This document shows positions 49,651 through 58,986 of a DNA stretch of 64,000 nucleotides, piece after piece (positions within the stretch are counted from its first letter, which is position 1; every line of letters begins with the position of its first letter). The stretch spans positions 67,501 through 131,500 of the forward strand of contig CAJQUW010001848.1 in the NCBI GenBank assembly GCA_907163375.1, written 5' to 3'. The DNA is from Prostheceraeus crozeri. Its lineage: Eukaryota > Platyhelminthes > Polycladida > Euryleptidae. The position numbers were made by a program, and so were the translations under genes. The notes beneath the pieces were generated by a model that ran no database searches, had not been told where the DNA came from, and saw nothing but the letters and a program-made list of their open reading frames with translations.

Positions 49651-50033
49651 GTCCCTACCACACACCCCGAGAACGAACCACCGGCTCTCTTAAGGGCCAC
49701 CATGGGGCAAGACATGATAGAACCTCCACGCGGTTTGCCCTGGGCAGTCTTCGGACTGGCGAATACTATCATTAAGTTGAATCTGCTATCAGTCAACTTG
49801 AACGTTGCAAATGAAGTTCGGTGTAATACTTCCTTTCGACGGGCGTTCCTGTAAAGGGCGGCGGTGAAACCCGTAGCTATGTATACCGCAAGGGACATTC
49901 GGCAATGGTCAATCTTGTTAAACCTCTCTGCGTCATGTTTGCAAGTGATTGCCTCTGTCTCAACGTAGTATGCATTCGCGCCAGGGCGACATTTAGCCAA
50001 CTGTCGAAGGTTGCCTAAAACTTTCCATTGCAT
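49641..50033 (-). CDS. 130-aa ORF of unknown function, left copy
   Basis: An ATG-started frame opposite the 3' end of the coiled-coil gene; the two coding ends overlap by about 10 bases. The protein has several Cys residues (for example C15 and CKHDAERF...HC), a central hydrophobic stretch and a basic ALYRNARRKEVLHRTS segment. It is predicted identically from the right arm, although neighbouring coding regions differ between arms. I see no TATA box or own poly(A) signal, so its expression is doubtful. It may be a conserved frame inside the 3' UTR of the plus-strand gene. Function unknown. Confidence 0.45.
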   Translation of the reverse strand: MQWKVLGNLRQLAKCRPGANAYYVETEAITCKHDAERFNKIDHCRMSLAVYIATGFTAALYRNARRKEVLHRTSFATFKLTDSRFNLMIVFASPKTAQGKPRGGSIMSCPMVALKRAGGSFSGCVVGTQA

Positions 50034-50388
50034 ACGTTATGAGAACCATGAGTTCTACCTGTCTCTATCAATGAGACGAATTGATGAATGGAATGAAATG
50101 GGAGGACACTCACGCGCCACACGCAACATAACACACTTCTCTCTTCCGTAGTCTAACAAGCTACACAAGCTTTACACATGGATCGCAGTCGATTGCTATC
50201 CCTGTATCAGAAGTGTAAGCTATCTTAATTTTATCTAACACTATTTCATCTATCATCATCGCCCATATGAAATGTTATAAGAATTGCAAGTTAAACTAAG
50301 TGTGCTACTATTTCCAAATGAAAAAGTATACATGGTTAAATCATCCACTGAAGCCCCATTCAAGTAAGTCAGTATGAAAGCAAAGATA

Positions 50389-50408
50389 ATATGAAATAAA
50401 AATTTATT
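50389..50408. terminator. back-to-back poly(A) signals
   Basis: ATGAAATAAAAATTTATTAT carries AATAAA on both strands within about 15 bases. The plus-strand signal would end the coiled-coil gene transcript, and the minus-strand signal sits on the stop codon of the 70-aa gene. It is conserved in the right arm. Confidence 0.7.
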
Positions 50409-50619
50409 ATGGCATGTATTTCAAAAGGTCTTCATCGTCAATATCATCCCAGAGTCTGGCTTCACATAGATCACAAAAACAGTTCACTTGCTTCAATCGT
50501 TCTTCTACCGCGAGGCTCACTTTGTCGATGTACTCCCACTCCGCCATAGTTCGTGGCTGGGAGTTAGGGGTGTACCATTCCCATAATTGGTGGAGGAATT
50601 TGGTGCTGGCGATCTCCAT
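50407..50619 (-). CDS. small Cys-rich acidic protein, left copy
   Basis: A 70-aa frame from ATG 50619 (a GTG precedes it). The N-terminal half is Trp-rich (HQLWEWYTP...MAEWEYIDK), then comes a C-x-C-x2-C cluster (NCFCDLCEARLW, about residues 47-52) and a strongly acidic end (DDIDDEDLLKYMP). The stop overlaps AATAAA, as in compact viral genes. The right-arm copy differs by a single Thr/Ser change, so both copies are intact. The cysteine cluster may bind a metal, though three cysteines alone are not diagnostic. Not recognised; a role cannot be assigned. Confidence 0.6.
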   Translation of the reverse strand: MEIASTKFLHQLWEWYTPNSQPRTMAEWEYIDKVSLAVEERLKQVNCFCDLCEARLWDDIDDEDLLKYMP

Positions 50620-50639
50620 CACTATTCGCGAGTGTCGTT

Positions 50640-51200
50640 AGAAAGTGTATCATGGTTTGTAAAAGTTTTACTGCAACACAGGTTGATGTATAGTTAGAAA
50701 AGTTTGATCATCAACGTTGTATTCGTAAGTCTAGTCAGAAACTTTATCATGTTGTACAAAAGTTTTATTGCAACACAGGTTGATGTATAGTTAGAAAGTT
50801 TGATCATCAACGTTTTATTTGTAAGTCTAGTCAGAAAGTGTATCATGGTTTGCAAAGTTAGTGTAGTCAAATAATTTTACTGTGACACCCGTTTGAGAAA
50901 GTAAAGTCTGATCATCGAAGTTGTATTCGTGAGTGTCGTTAGAAAGTGTATCATGGTTTGTAAAAGTTTTACTGCAACACAGGTTGATGTATAGTTAGAA
51001 AAGTTTGATCATGACGTTTTATGAAACACACATGTCATGAAATGTAAGCGTTAGTGTAGTCAAATAATTTACCGCGACGCACGTTTGTGAAAATAAAGTT
51101 TGATCATTGACGTTATATGACTGACCGAACTCATCACAGCACTAGAAAGTTTTAGAAGGTTTTACTGCACAGTGTAGATTGTCTTGTAACTTACTTTCAC
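50640..51200. repeat. roughly 97-bp direct-repeat cluster, left arm
   Basis: Repeated blocks contain AGAAAGTGTATCATGG, AAAGTTTTACTGCAACACAG, GTTGATGTATAGTTAGAAA and GTTTGATCATCAACGTT (with an internal TGATCA palindrome). Units are imperfect. The cluster separates the divergent 70-aa gene and the TATA promoter at 51776, the position expected for an enhancer or origin-like region. The right-arm equivalent is 204 bp longer. Confidence 0.8.
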
Positions 51201-51775
51201 AGTGTTAGAAAGTTTTATTGGAGACAGTTGCCAAATGTTTCCCTATTAGAAATTCAAACTTCATGACTGTTAGATTAGCTTCATCAGGTTTAGTAAAAGC
51301 AGTTTTCTACTGCAGTAAGACTGCGAGTTTAGAATGTTATATGAAAACAGTGTTCATCACAGCGCTAGAACGTTTTACTGCGCTGTGTAGATTGTTTCAC
51401 ACAAGGTCTTATAGTCAGCGTTGAATGTTTTATAAAACCAGATGTTGTCACACACGTTGAGTGTACGAGAGCTAGTTCCATGACATTGAATCACATGGAT
51501 TGTAAAGTTCATAATCCAAGGCTAGGCTCCTCTACGGTTGGATTTAGGGTTTTATATTACATGCGTTAACCGTTCGTGTAGAATATGTGAAGCACATGTT
51601 CACTTAAATGCAAATGTTGAAATAAGTTTGTAAGAAGTCTTTGACAGCTTGTTGTGAAACGTAGCGAACGTTGAAGAAATGTTTCTGCAGTCACACTCGT
51701 TAGCGTGTCAGATTTGGAATCAGCTTGATGTTATTGTCGAATGAGGATCATCATCCAATGAGAATCAAGCATTTC
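51201..51775. other. upstream region of the inner promoter
   Basis: Contains further degraded repeat words and a 68-codon frame (51218-51424) that is identical in both arms but sits in repeat-derived DNA. I do not call a gene. A conserved, otherwise featureless stretch runs up to the TATA box. Confidence 0.4.
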
Positions 51776-51882
51776 TATATAAATAGCGAGCCTTCCACAG
51801 TGAGAATCATTCCATCGTTGAATCACACGAGTGACGGACGCACATTTTCTCTCTCTCTCTATTCTATTATCCAACTAAAATG
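51776..51882 (+). promoter_or_regulatory. TATA promoter and ATG-ending leader exon, left arm
   Basis: TATATAAATA at 51776-51785 is followed by TCATTC at 51807-51812 (initiator A at 51809). The leader exon contains a CT-run and ends AAAATG|GTAAGT, so the initiator codon 51880-51882 is the last codon of the exon. This leader can serve any downstream exon beginning in phase 0. Confidence 0.8.
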
Positions 51883-52369
51883 GTAAGTCGCTACTTTCCT
51901 CCCTCTCCTCCCTTGAACGTAAACTTAATACAATCTTTTTCATTTTCAGGCATCTACTCCATCTGCTGCACTAGTAGGACAAAATGGCGGTCAAACGTTA
52001 CAAGGTTCGCTACGATCAGATCATCTACAACTGAGGCCAGTGGAAGAAACAACCAAGGTACATAATCCTACACCGCTACAGCGTAAATTTAAACAAGTCT
52101 TACGTTATGACGATCATGACGTAGTACTCCAAACGGGAATGCTCCCTTCCACGGATGTCAAGATAATGCACAATCAGTATGGGGACTACATACTGATCCC
52201 CGTGAGTCCGTACATTCGCCGCCAACTTGATATTATTGAGGAGTACGTGACATTAAATATGGACATTCCTACTCCTCTTGCTCAAGAGTGGAAGGCGAGA
52301 GATGACAAGGATACTCCCTATATAAAGATTTGGGATGGTAATCACATTTGCCTACCGCTATCACATTGA
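51880..52369 (+). pseudogene. basic-tail nuclear-type protein, left copy (broken)
   Basis: CDS joins 51880-51882 (ATG) to 51950 onward, across a 67-base intron with GTAAGT and CATTTTCAG ends. The product begins Met-Ala-Ser and is read for 140 codons to a TGA at 52367-52369; the right arm has Trp at this codon. Beyond it the frame continues recognisably but with a further small deletion near 52550. The full-length family member would be about 235 aa, ending in a Lys/Arg-rich tail (KRKSEKN...KRKSKKE-like) typical of nuclear import signals. The middle part has no domain I recognise. It is interpreted as a decayed virus-like gene. Confidence 0.7.
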
Positions 52370-52612
52370 TGGGCTTACTATAAGAAGGAGGGAGATCATT
52401 CAATACCCATCAGATGTGATGAGCTCGGAGAAGGTACTTGGGATATCCTTTTCAAAGTGAATGGGCTATATTATGGTCGACACAAGGATAATAAAATAGC
52501 CTCTCTCTCCATGCATATGGAATCCATCCTATATATTCCAAAACCACCAATGTTGACGACATAATTGATCAAATCCTTAACAGCAGTGGTACGAAGCGCA
52601 AGTCGGAGAAGA

Positions 52613-52813
52613 ATGCTGCCTCAAAACGCAAATCAAAGAAGGAGAATTACTAGTCCTTTCCTAACTCTACCCTATGACAATTCGCTTATGTGCTTTGAGT
52701 GTCGTAGACGTGGTCTTATTAGATACATTTTACTTCTTCGTTGCCATCATATCATTTGTGTATTTTGTCGTGAAAAGCATCGATGTAATTCTTCATTTTG
52801 TGATATGTTATAG
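52613..52813 (+). CDS. small RING-like ORF, left copy
   Basis: A 66-codon frame that overlaps the 3' end of the basic-tail gene in another phase. Its second half has the spacing C-x2-C-x13-C-x-H-x2-C-x2-C-x5-C-x4-C (from MCFECRRRGL through LRCHHIICVFC to CNSSFC), close to a RING finger, although the last pair is wider than the usual C-x2-C. The start could instead be ATG 52689 (41 aa), which keeps all the cysteines. It is identical in the right arm. Small RING proteins are common in large DNA viruses as ubiquitin ligases, but that role is only an inference. Confidence 0.45.
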   Translation: MLPQNANQRRRITSPFLTLPYDNSLMCFECRRRGLIRYILLLRCHHIICVFCREKHRCNSSFCDML

Positions 52814-52846
52814 AACGTTTCCTTAGATGTGTAATTTCCGTTTTAG

Positions 52847-53395
52847 GCTTCTATCATCATTTTTATGGATTGTGAAGGTGAACCTGTGCAGGAGCTCAGT
52901 GCTATTGCTATGAACAATTGGACATATCAGATTGTTAGTGTCTATCATCAACATGCCAACTGTGATCCCAATGTTGATCAATGGGCGAGAAAACACATTC
53001 ATGGACTTAATCTGAAATATTTGCAAGACTATGGCTTTTCTTGTGAGACTGCTCTTCTTATTGACTTTAAACGATGGTTAGCTGCTTTCAATGTTATACG
53101 CATTTTTTGTAATAATCCTGGTAAGGAGAGGAAAGTATTTCCCAATCTAGTCATTAATGATATTTTGCTCCCACCTTGGGATAGTAGAGTGAATCAACAC
53201 TATCATGAAGTCACGAAACGTTTTAAGGATTTGTGTGTTCCTATTTTGTCTGTTCGTTGTAGTAGCTACGTTCATAACCAATGCTTCTTTCCTCCTTACC
53301 TCAACACTGTCAAAGTCCTATATGGTTATCATTGCTCGCTATATGACAGTTACCAGCTGTATCTATTTTATCTGTTTCAAACCATTGATTTGTAA
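52847..53395 (+). CDS. DEDD exonuclease-like protein, left copy (intact)
   Basis: An exon opening after TTCCGTTTTAG (AG 52845-52846). Joined to the ATG leader exon at 51882, the frame reads Met-Ala-Ser and then a hydrophobic strand (IIIF) running into MDCEGEPVQELSAI, giving about 183 aa. An internal ATG at 52865 would allow an unspliced start. The hhhh-D-x-E ... ELSAI pattern (Asp 9, Glu 11) matches motif I of DnaQ/DEDD 3'-5' exonucleases. HGLNLKYLQDYG, the FCNNPGKE segment and HYHEVTKRFKD are plausible later motifs, but the remaining catalytic acids are not certain. AATAAA follows at about 53418. It could act in processing nucleic acid ends, or be a non-catalytic RNase H-fold protein. Confidence 0.6.
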   Translation, partial: ASIIIFMDCEGEPVQELSAIAMNNWTYQIVSVYHQHANCDPNVDQWARKHIHGLNLKYLQDYGFSCETALLIDFKRWLAAFNVIRIFCNNPGKERKVFPNLVINDILLPPWDSRVNQHYHEVTKRFKDLCVPILSVRCSSYVHNQCFFPPYLNTVKVLYGYHCSLYDSYQLYLFYLFQTIDL

Positions 53396-53579
53396 TGCAT
53401 GCTTGTTACAGTTATTCAATAAATGTTATTATGCGAAGAGTTGTTGTTATCATGCAACGGATGGGTTAGATGAAGGGTGATCATATCTTTTTCAAATGAC
53501 TGTGAAACATTGATTTCCATGATGAAGATTTAAACAGATAGATTTGATGACGAATAAGATTTACTAGTTTGCAAGTCAG

Positions 53580-54740
53580 ACTAAGCGTTCTATTATTTGT
53601 AAATAAAAGATATAGTTTCAACAGTTTACAGATTAAAAATAAAGTTTCAATAGTGTATGTGTTAGAAATAAAGTTTAAGCTGTTTCTATGTTAGAAATAA
53701 AATAAAGTTTCAAGAGTTTACAAGTTAAAAATAAAGTTTCAACAGTGTGTACGTTAGAAATAAAGTTACATCTGTTTGTAAAAATAAGATTGCGGGATTA
53801 AATAGTTTGTAAGTTAGACTAAGCGTTCCACTATTTGTAAATGAAAGATATAGTTTCAACAGTTTACAGATTACAAAATAAAGTTTCAATAGTGTGTATG
53901 TTAAAAATAAAGTTTAAGCTTTTTGTGTGTTAGAAATAGAATAAAGTTTCAACAGTTTGTAGATTAAAAATAAAGTTTCAACAGTGTGCACGTTAAAAAT
54001 AAAGTTTCAATAGTGTGTATGTTAAGAATAAAGTTCTATCTGTTTATATGTTAGAAATAAAAATGAAGGTTCACCAGTTTACAAGTTAAGAATAAAGTTT
54101 CATCTGCTTGTATGTCAGAAATGAAAAAAAGCTTCACCAGTTTACAAGTTAAAAATAAAGTTTCAATAGTGTGTATGTTAGAAACAAAGTTTCAACCGCT
54201 TACAAGTTAAAATTAAAGTTTCAATAGTTTACAAGTTAAGAATAAAGTTTCAATAGTGTGTATGTTAAGAATAAAGTTCTATCTGCTTATATGTTAGAAA
54301 TAGAATGAAGTTTCACCAGTTTACAAGTTAAGAATAAAGTTCTATCTGTTTGTATATTAGAAATAAAACAAAGTTTCAACAGTTTACAAGTTAAAATTAA
54401 AGTTTCAATAGTTTACAAGTTAAGAATAAAGTTTCAATAGTGTGTATGTTACGAATAAAGTTCTATCTGTTTATATGTTAGAAATAGAATGAAGTTTCAC
54501 CAGTTTACAAGTTAAGAATAAAGTTCTATCTGTTTGTATATTAGAAATAAAACAAAGTTTCAACCGTTTACAAGTTAAAATTAAAGTTTCAATAGTTTAC
54601 AAGTTAAGAATAAAGTTTCAACAGTGTGTACATTAGAAATAAAGTTTTAGCTGTTTATATGTTAGAAACAAAATAAAGTTTCAACAGTTTACAGGTTGAA
54701 AAATAAAGTTTCAACAGTGTGTGCGTTAGAAATAAATGAA
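53580..54740 (+). repeat. poly(A)-signal tandem array, left half
   Basis: Imperfect units of about 27-36 bp alternate between GTTTACAAGTTAAAAATAAA-type and GTGTGTACGTTAGAAATAAA-type blocks, each followed by GTTTCAAC or GTTTCATC. Almost every unit carries AATAAA on the plus strand, downstream of the exonuclease-like gene. Not CRISPR: there are no unique spacers. Confidence 0.9.
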
Positions 54741-54920
54741 AGTAAGAACTTCATCGTATGAGTATTCAAAGTATGTTTTGTAAATCAAATGTGTGTAGTA
54801 CTGACATGATAGAATCAAGCTTGACAAACGCGTCAAGCTTGATTCTATCATGTCAGTACTACACACATTTGATTTACAAAACATACTTTGAATACTCATA
54901 CGATGAAGTTCTTACTTTCA
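54741..54920. other. palindrome centre
   Basis: A non-repetitive core of about 80 bases per side (containing GTAGTACTGACATGATAGAA) folds back on itself across AAACGC (54826-54831). No gene. A related non-inverted copy of part of this core recurs in the right array at about 55085-55170. Confidence 0.85.
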
Positions 54921-57900
54921 TTTATTTCTAACGCACACACTGTTGAAACTTTATTTTTCAACCTGTAAACTGTTGAAACTTTATTTTGTTTCTAACATAT
55001 AAACAGCTAAAACTTTATTTCTAATGTACACACTGTTGAAACTCTATTTTTAACTTGTAAACGCCTGAAACTTTATTTCTAACGCGATTCTATCATGTCG
55101 GTACTACACACATTTGATTTACAAAACATGCTTTGAATACTAATACGATGAAGTTCTTACTTTCATTTATTTCTAACGTACACACTGTTGAAACTTTATT
55201 TTTCAACTTGTAAAGTTTTGAAACTTTATTTTGTTTCTAACATATAAACAGCTAAAACTTTATTTTTAACGTGCACACTGTTGAAACTTTATTTTTAACT
55301 TGTAAACGGTTGAAACTTTATTTCTAACGCACAAAGCGCTTAAACTTTATTTCCATCATACACACTATTGAAACTTTATTTTAATCTGTAAACTGTTGAA
55401 ACGATATCTTTCATTTACAACTAGTAGAATGCTGAGTCTAACTTGCAAACTAGTAAATCCTACGATCGTACTTTACAAACAGATAAAATTTTATTTCTAA
55501 CGTAGACACTGTTGAAACTTTATTTTTAACTTGTAAACGGTTGAAACTTTATTTCTAACGTACACACTATTGAAACTTTATTTTTAACTTGTTAACGGTT
55601 GAAACTTTATTCTATTTCTAACATGCAAACAGATAAAACTTTATTCTTAACTTGTAAACTGATGAAACTTCAATTTATTTCTAAAATACAAGCTGATAAA
55701 ACTTTATTCTTAACTTGTAAACTGGTAAAGCTTCATTCTATTTCTAACATACAAACAGATAAAACTTTATTCTTAACATACACACTATTGAAACATTAGT
55801 TTTAACTTGCAAACTATTGAAACTTTATTTTTGACTTGTTAACGGTTGAAACTTTATTCTATTTCTAACATACAAACAGATAAAACTTTATTTTTAACTT
55901 GTAAACGGTTGAAACTTTGTTTTATTTCTAACATACAAACAGATAAAACTTTATTCTTAACTTGTAAACTGGTGAAACTTCATTCTATTTCTAACATATA
56001 AACAGACAGAACTTTATTCGTAACATACACACTATTGAAACTTTATTCTTAACTTGTAAACTATTGAAACTTTAATTTTAACTTGTAAACGGTTGAAACT
56101 TTGTTTTATTTCTAATATACAAACAGATAGAACTTTATTCTTAACTTGTAAACTGGTGAAACTTCATTCTATTTCTAACATATAAACAGATAGAACTTTA
56201 TTCGTAACATACACACTATTGAAACTTTATTCTTAACTTGTAAACTATTGAAACTTTAATTTTAACTTGTAAACGGTTGAAACTTTGTTTTATTTTTAAT
56301 ATACAAACAGATAGAACTTTATTCTTAACTTGTAAACTGGTGAAACTTCATTCTATTTCTAACATATAAACAGATAGAACTTTATTCTTAACATACACAC
56401 TATTGAAACTTTATTCTTAACTTGTAAACTATTGAAACTTTAATTTTAACTTGTTAACGGTTGAAACTTTATTCTATTTCTAACATACAAACAGATAAAA
56501 CTTTATTTTTAACTTGTAAACGGTTGAAACTTTGTTTTATTTCTAATATACAAACAGATAGAACTTTATTCTTAACTTGTAAACTGGTGAAACTTCATTC
56601 TATTTCTAACATATAAACAGATAGAACTTTATTCTTAACATACACACTATTGAAACTTTATTCTTAACTTGTAAACTATTGAAACTTTAATTTTAACTTG
56701 CTAACGGTTGAAACTTTATTCTATTTCTAACATACAAACAGATAAAACTTTATTTTTAACTTGTAAACGGTTGAAACTTTGTTTTATTTCTAATATACAA
56801 ACAGATAGAACTTTATTCTTAACTTGTAAACTGGTGAAACTTCATTCTATTTCTAACATATAAACAGATAGAACTTTATTCGTAACATACACACTATTGA
56901 AACTTTATTCTTAACTTGTAAACTATTGAAACTTTAATTTTAACTTGTAAGCGGTTTAAACTTTATTTCTAACATACACACTATTGAAACTTTATTTTAA
57001 CTTTTAAACTGGTGAAGCTTTATTTCATTTCTGACATACAAGCAGATAAAACTTTATTCTTAACTTGTAAACTGGTGAACCTTCATTTTTATTTCTAACA
57101 TATAAACAGATAGAACTTTATTCTTAACATACACACTATTGAAACTTTATTCTTAACTTGTAAACTATTGAAACTTTAATTTTAACTTGTTAACGGTTGA
57201 AACTTTATTCTATTTCTAACATACAAACAGATAAAACTTTATTTTTAACTTGTAAACGGTTGAAACTTTGTTTTATTTCTAATATACAAACAGATAGAAC
57301 TTTATTCTTAACTTGTAAACTGGTGAAACTTCATTCTATTTCTAACAAATAAACAGACAGAACTTTATTCGTAACATACACACTATTGAAACTTTATTCT
57401 TAACTTGTAAACTATTGAAACTTTAATTTTAACTTGTAAGCGGTTGAAACTTTGTTTCTAACATACACACTATTGAAACTTTATTTTTAACTTTTAAACT
57501 GGTGAAGCTTTATTTCATTTCTGACATACAAGCAGATAAAACTTTATTCTTAACTTGTAAACTGGTGAACCTGCATTTTTATTTCTAACATATAAACAGA
57601 TAGAACTTTATTCTTAAAATACACACTATTGAAACTTTATTTTTAACGTGCACACTGTTGAAACTTTATTCTATTTCTAACACACAAAAAGCTTAAACTT
57701 TATTTTTAACATACACACTATTGAAACTTTATTTTGTAATCTGTAAACTGTTGAAACTATATCTTTCATTTACAAATAGTGGAACGCTTAGTCTAACTTA
57801 CAAACTATTTAATCCCGCAATCTTATTTTTACAAACAGATGTAACTTTATTTCTAACGTACACACTGTTGAAACTTTATTTTTAACTTGTAAACTCTTGA

Positions 57901-58010
57901 AACTTTATTTTATTTCTAACATAGAAACAGCTTAAACTTTATTTCTAACACATACACTATTGAAACTTTATTTTTAATCTGTAAACTGTTGAAACTATAT
58001 CTTTTATTTA
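54921..58010 (-). repeat. poly(A)-signal tandem array, right half (expanded)
   Basis: The inverted counterpart of 53580-54740 but about 1.95 kb longer, with higher-order blocks of about 220-300 bp repeated several times (compare 56040-56300, 56390-56640, 56640-56900 and 57120-57390). TTTATT on the plus strand is AATAAA on the minus strand, again downstream of the inward-transcribed right-arm genes. Confidence 0.9.
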
Positions 58011-58214
58011 CAAATAATAGAACGCTTAGTCTGACTTGCAAACTAGTAAATCTTATTCGTCATCAAATCTATCTGTTTAAATCTTCATCATGGAAATCAA
58101 TGTTTCACAGTTATTTGAAAAAGATATGATCACCCTTCATCTAACCCATCCGTTGCATGATAACAACAACTCTTCGTATAATAACATTTATTGAATAACT
58201 GTAACAAGCATGCA

Positions 58215-58752
58215 TTACAAATCAATGGTTTGAAACAGATAAAATAGATACAGCTGGTAACTGTCATATAGCGAGCAATGATAACCATATAGGACTTTGG
58301 CAGTGTTGAGGTAAGGAGGAAAGAAGCATTGGTTATGAACGTAGCTACTACAACGAACAGACAAAATAGGAACACACAAATCCTTAAAACGTTTCGTGAC
58401 TTCATGATAGTGTTGATTCACTCTACTATCCCAAGGTGGGAGCAAAATATCATTAATGACTAGATTGGGAAATACTTTCCTCTCCTTACCAGGATTATTA
58501 CAAAAAATGCGTATAACATTGAAAGCAGCTAACCATCGTTTAAGTCAATAAGAAGAGCAGTCTCACAAGAAAAGCCATAGTCTTGCAAATATTTCAGATT
58601 AAGTCCATGAATGTGTTTTCTCGCACATTGGGATCACAGTTGGCATGTTGATGATAGACACTAACAATCTGATATGTCCAATTGTTCATAGCAATAGCAC
58701 TGAGCTCCTGCACAGGTTCACCTTCACAATCCATAAAAATGATGATAGAAGC
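58215..58752 (-). pseudogene. DEDD exonuclease-like gene, right copy (broken)
   Basis: The mirror copy of the left exonuclease-like exon (acceptor at 58753-58754). Relative to the left arm it lacks 10 bases near 58624 and one base in a T-run near 58540, so it is frameshifted twice. The motif I region at the start is unchanged. The last 76 codons remain open. AATAAA lies downstream as in the left arm. Confidence 0.75.
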
Positions 58753-58785
58753 CTAAAACGGAAATTACACATCTAAGGAAACGTT

Positions 58786-58986
58786 CTATAACATATCACA
58801 AAATGAAGAATTACATCGATGCTTTTCACGACAAAATACACAAATGATATGATGGCAACGAAGAAGTAAAATGTATCTAATAAGACCACGTCTACGACAC
58901 TCAAAGCACATAAGCGAATTGTCATAGGGTAGAGTTAGGAAAGGACTAGTAATTCTCCTTCTTTGATTTGCGTTTTGAGGCAGCAT
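58786..58986 (-). CDS. small RING-like ORF, right copy
   Basis: The protein is identical to the left copy at 52613-52813, including all cysteines and the histidine of the RING-like pattern. It overlaps the 3' end of the basic-tail gene, which in this arm retains its proper ending. No separate promoter is visible; it would rely on the shared leader or on leaky initiation. Confidence 0.45.
   Translation of the reverse strand: MLPQNANQRRRITSPFLTLPYDNSLMCFECRRRGLIRYILLLRCHHIICVFCREKHRCNSSFCDML

Noticed and set aside
51218-51424. 68-codon frame identical in both arms (mirror at 60176-60382)
   Set aside because: It lies in repeat-derived DNA upstream of the inner promoter, without a family, promoter or poly(A) signal. 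Identity between arms is expected for such short segments.
53205-53480. 91-codon hydrophobic frame with good identity between arms
   Set aside because: It is an alternative frame inside the exonuclease-like exon; its conservation follows from that exon's DNA similarity.
53580-58010. CRISPR-like array
   Set aside because: There are no conserved repeats separated by unique spacers; all sequence belongs to degenerate tandem units. The context is a eukaryotic genome.
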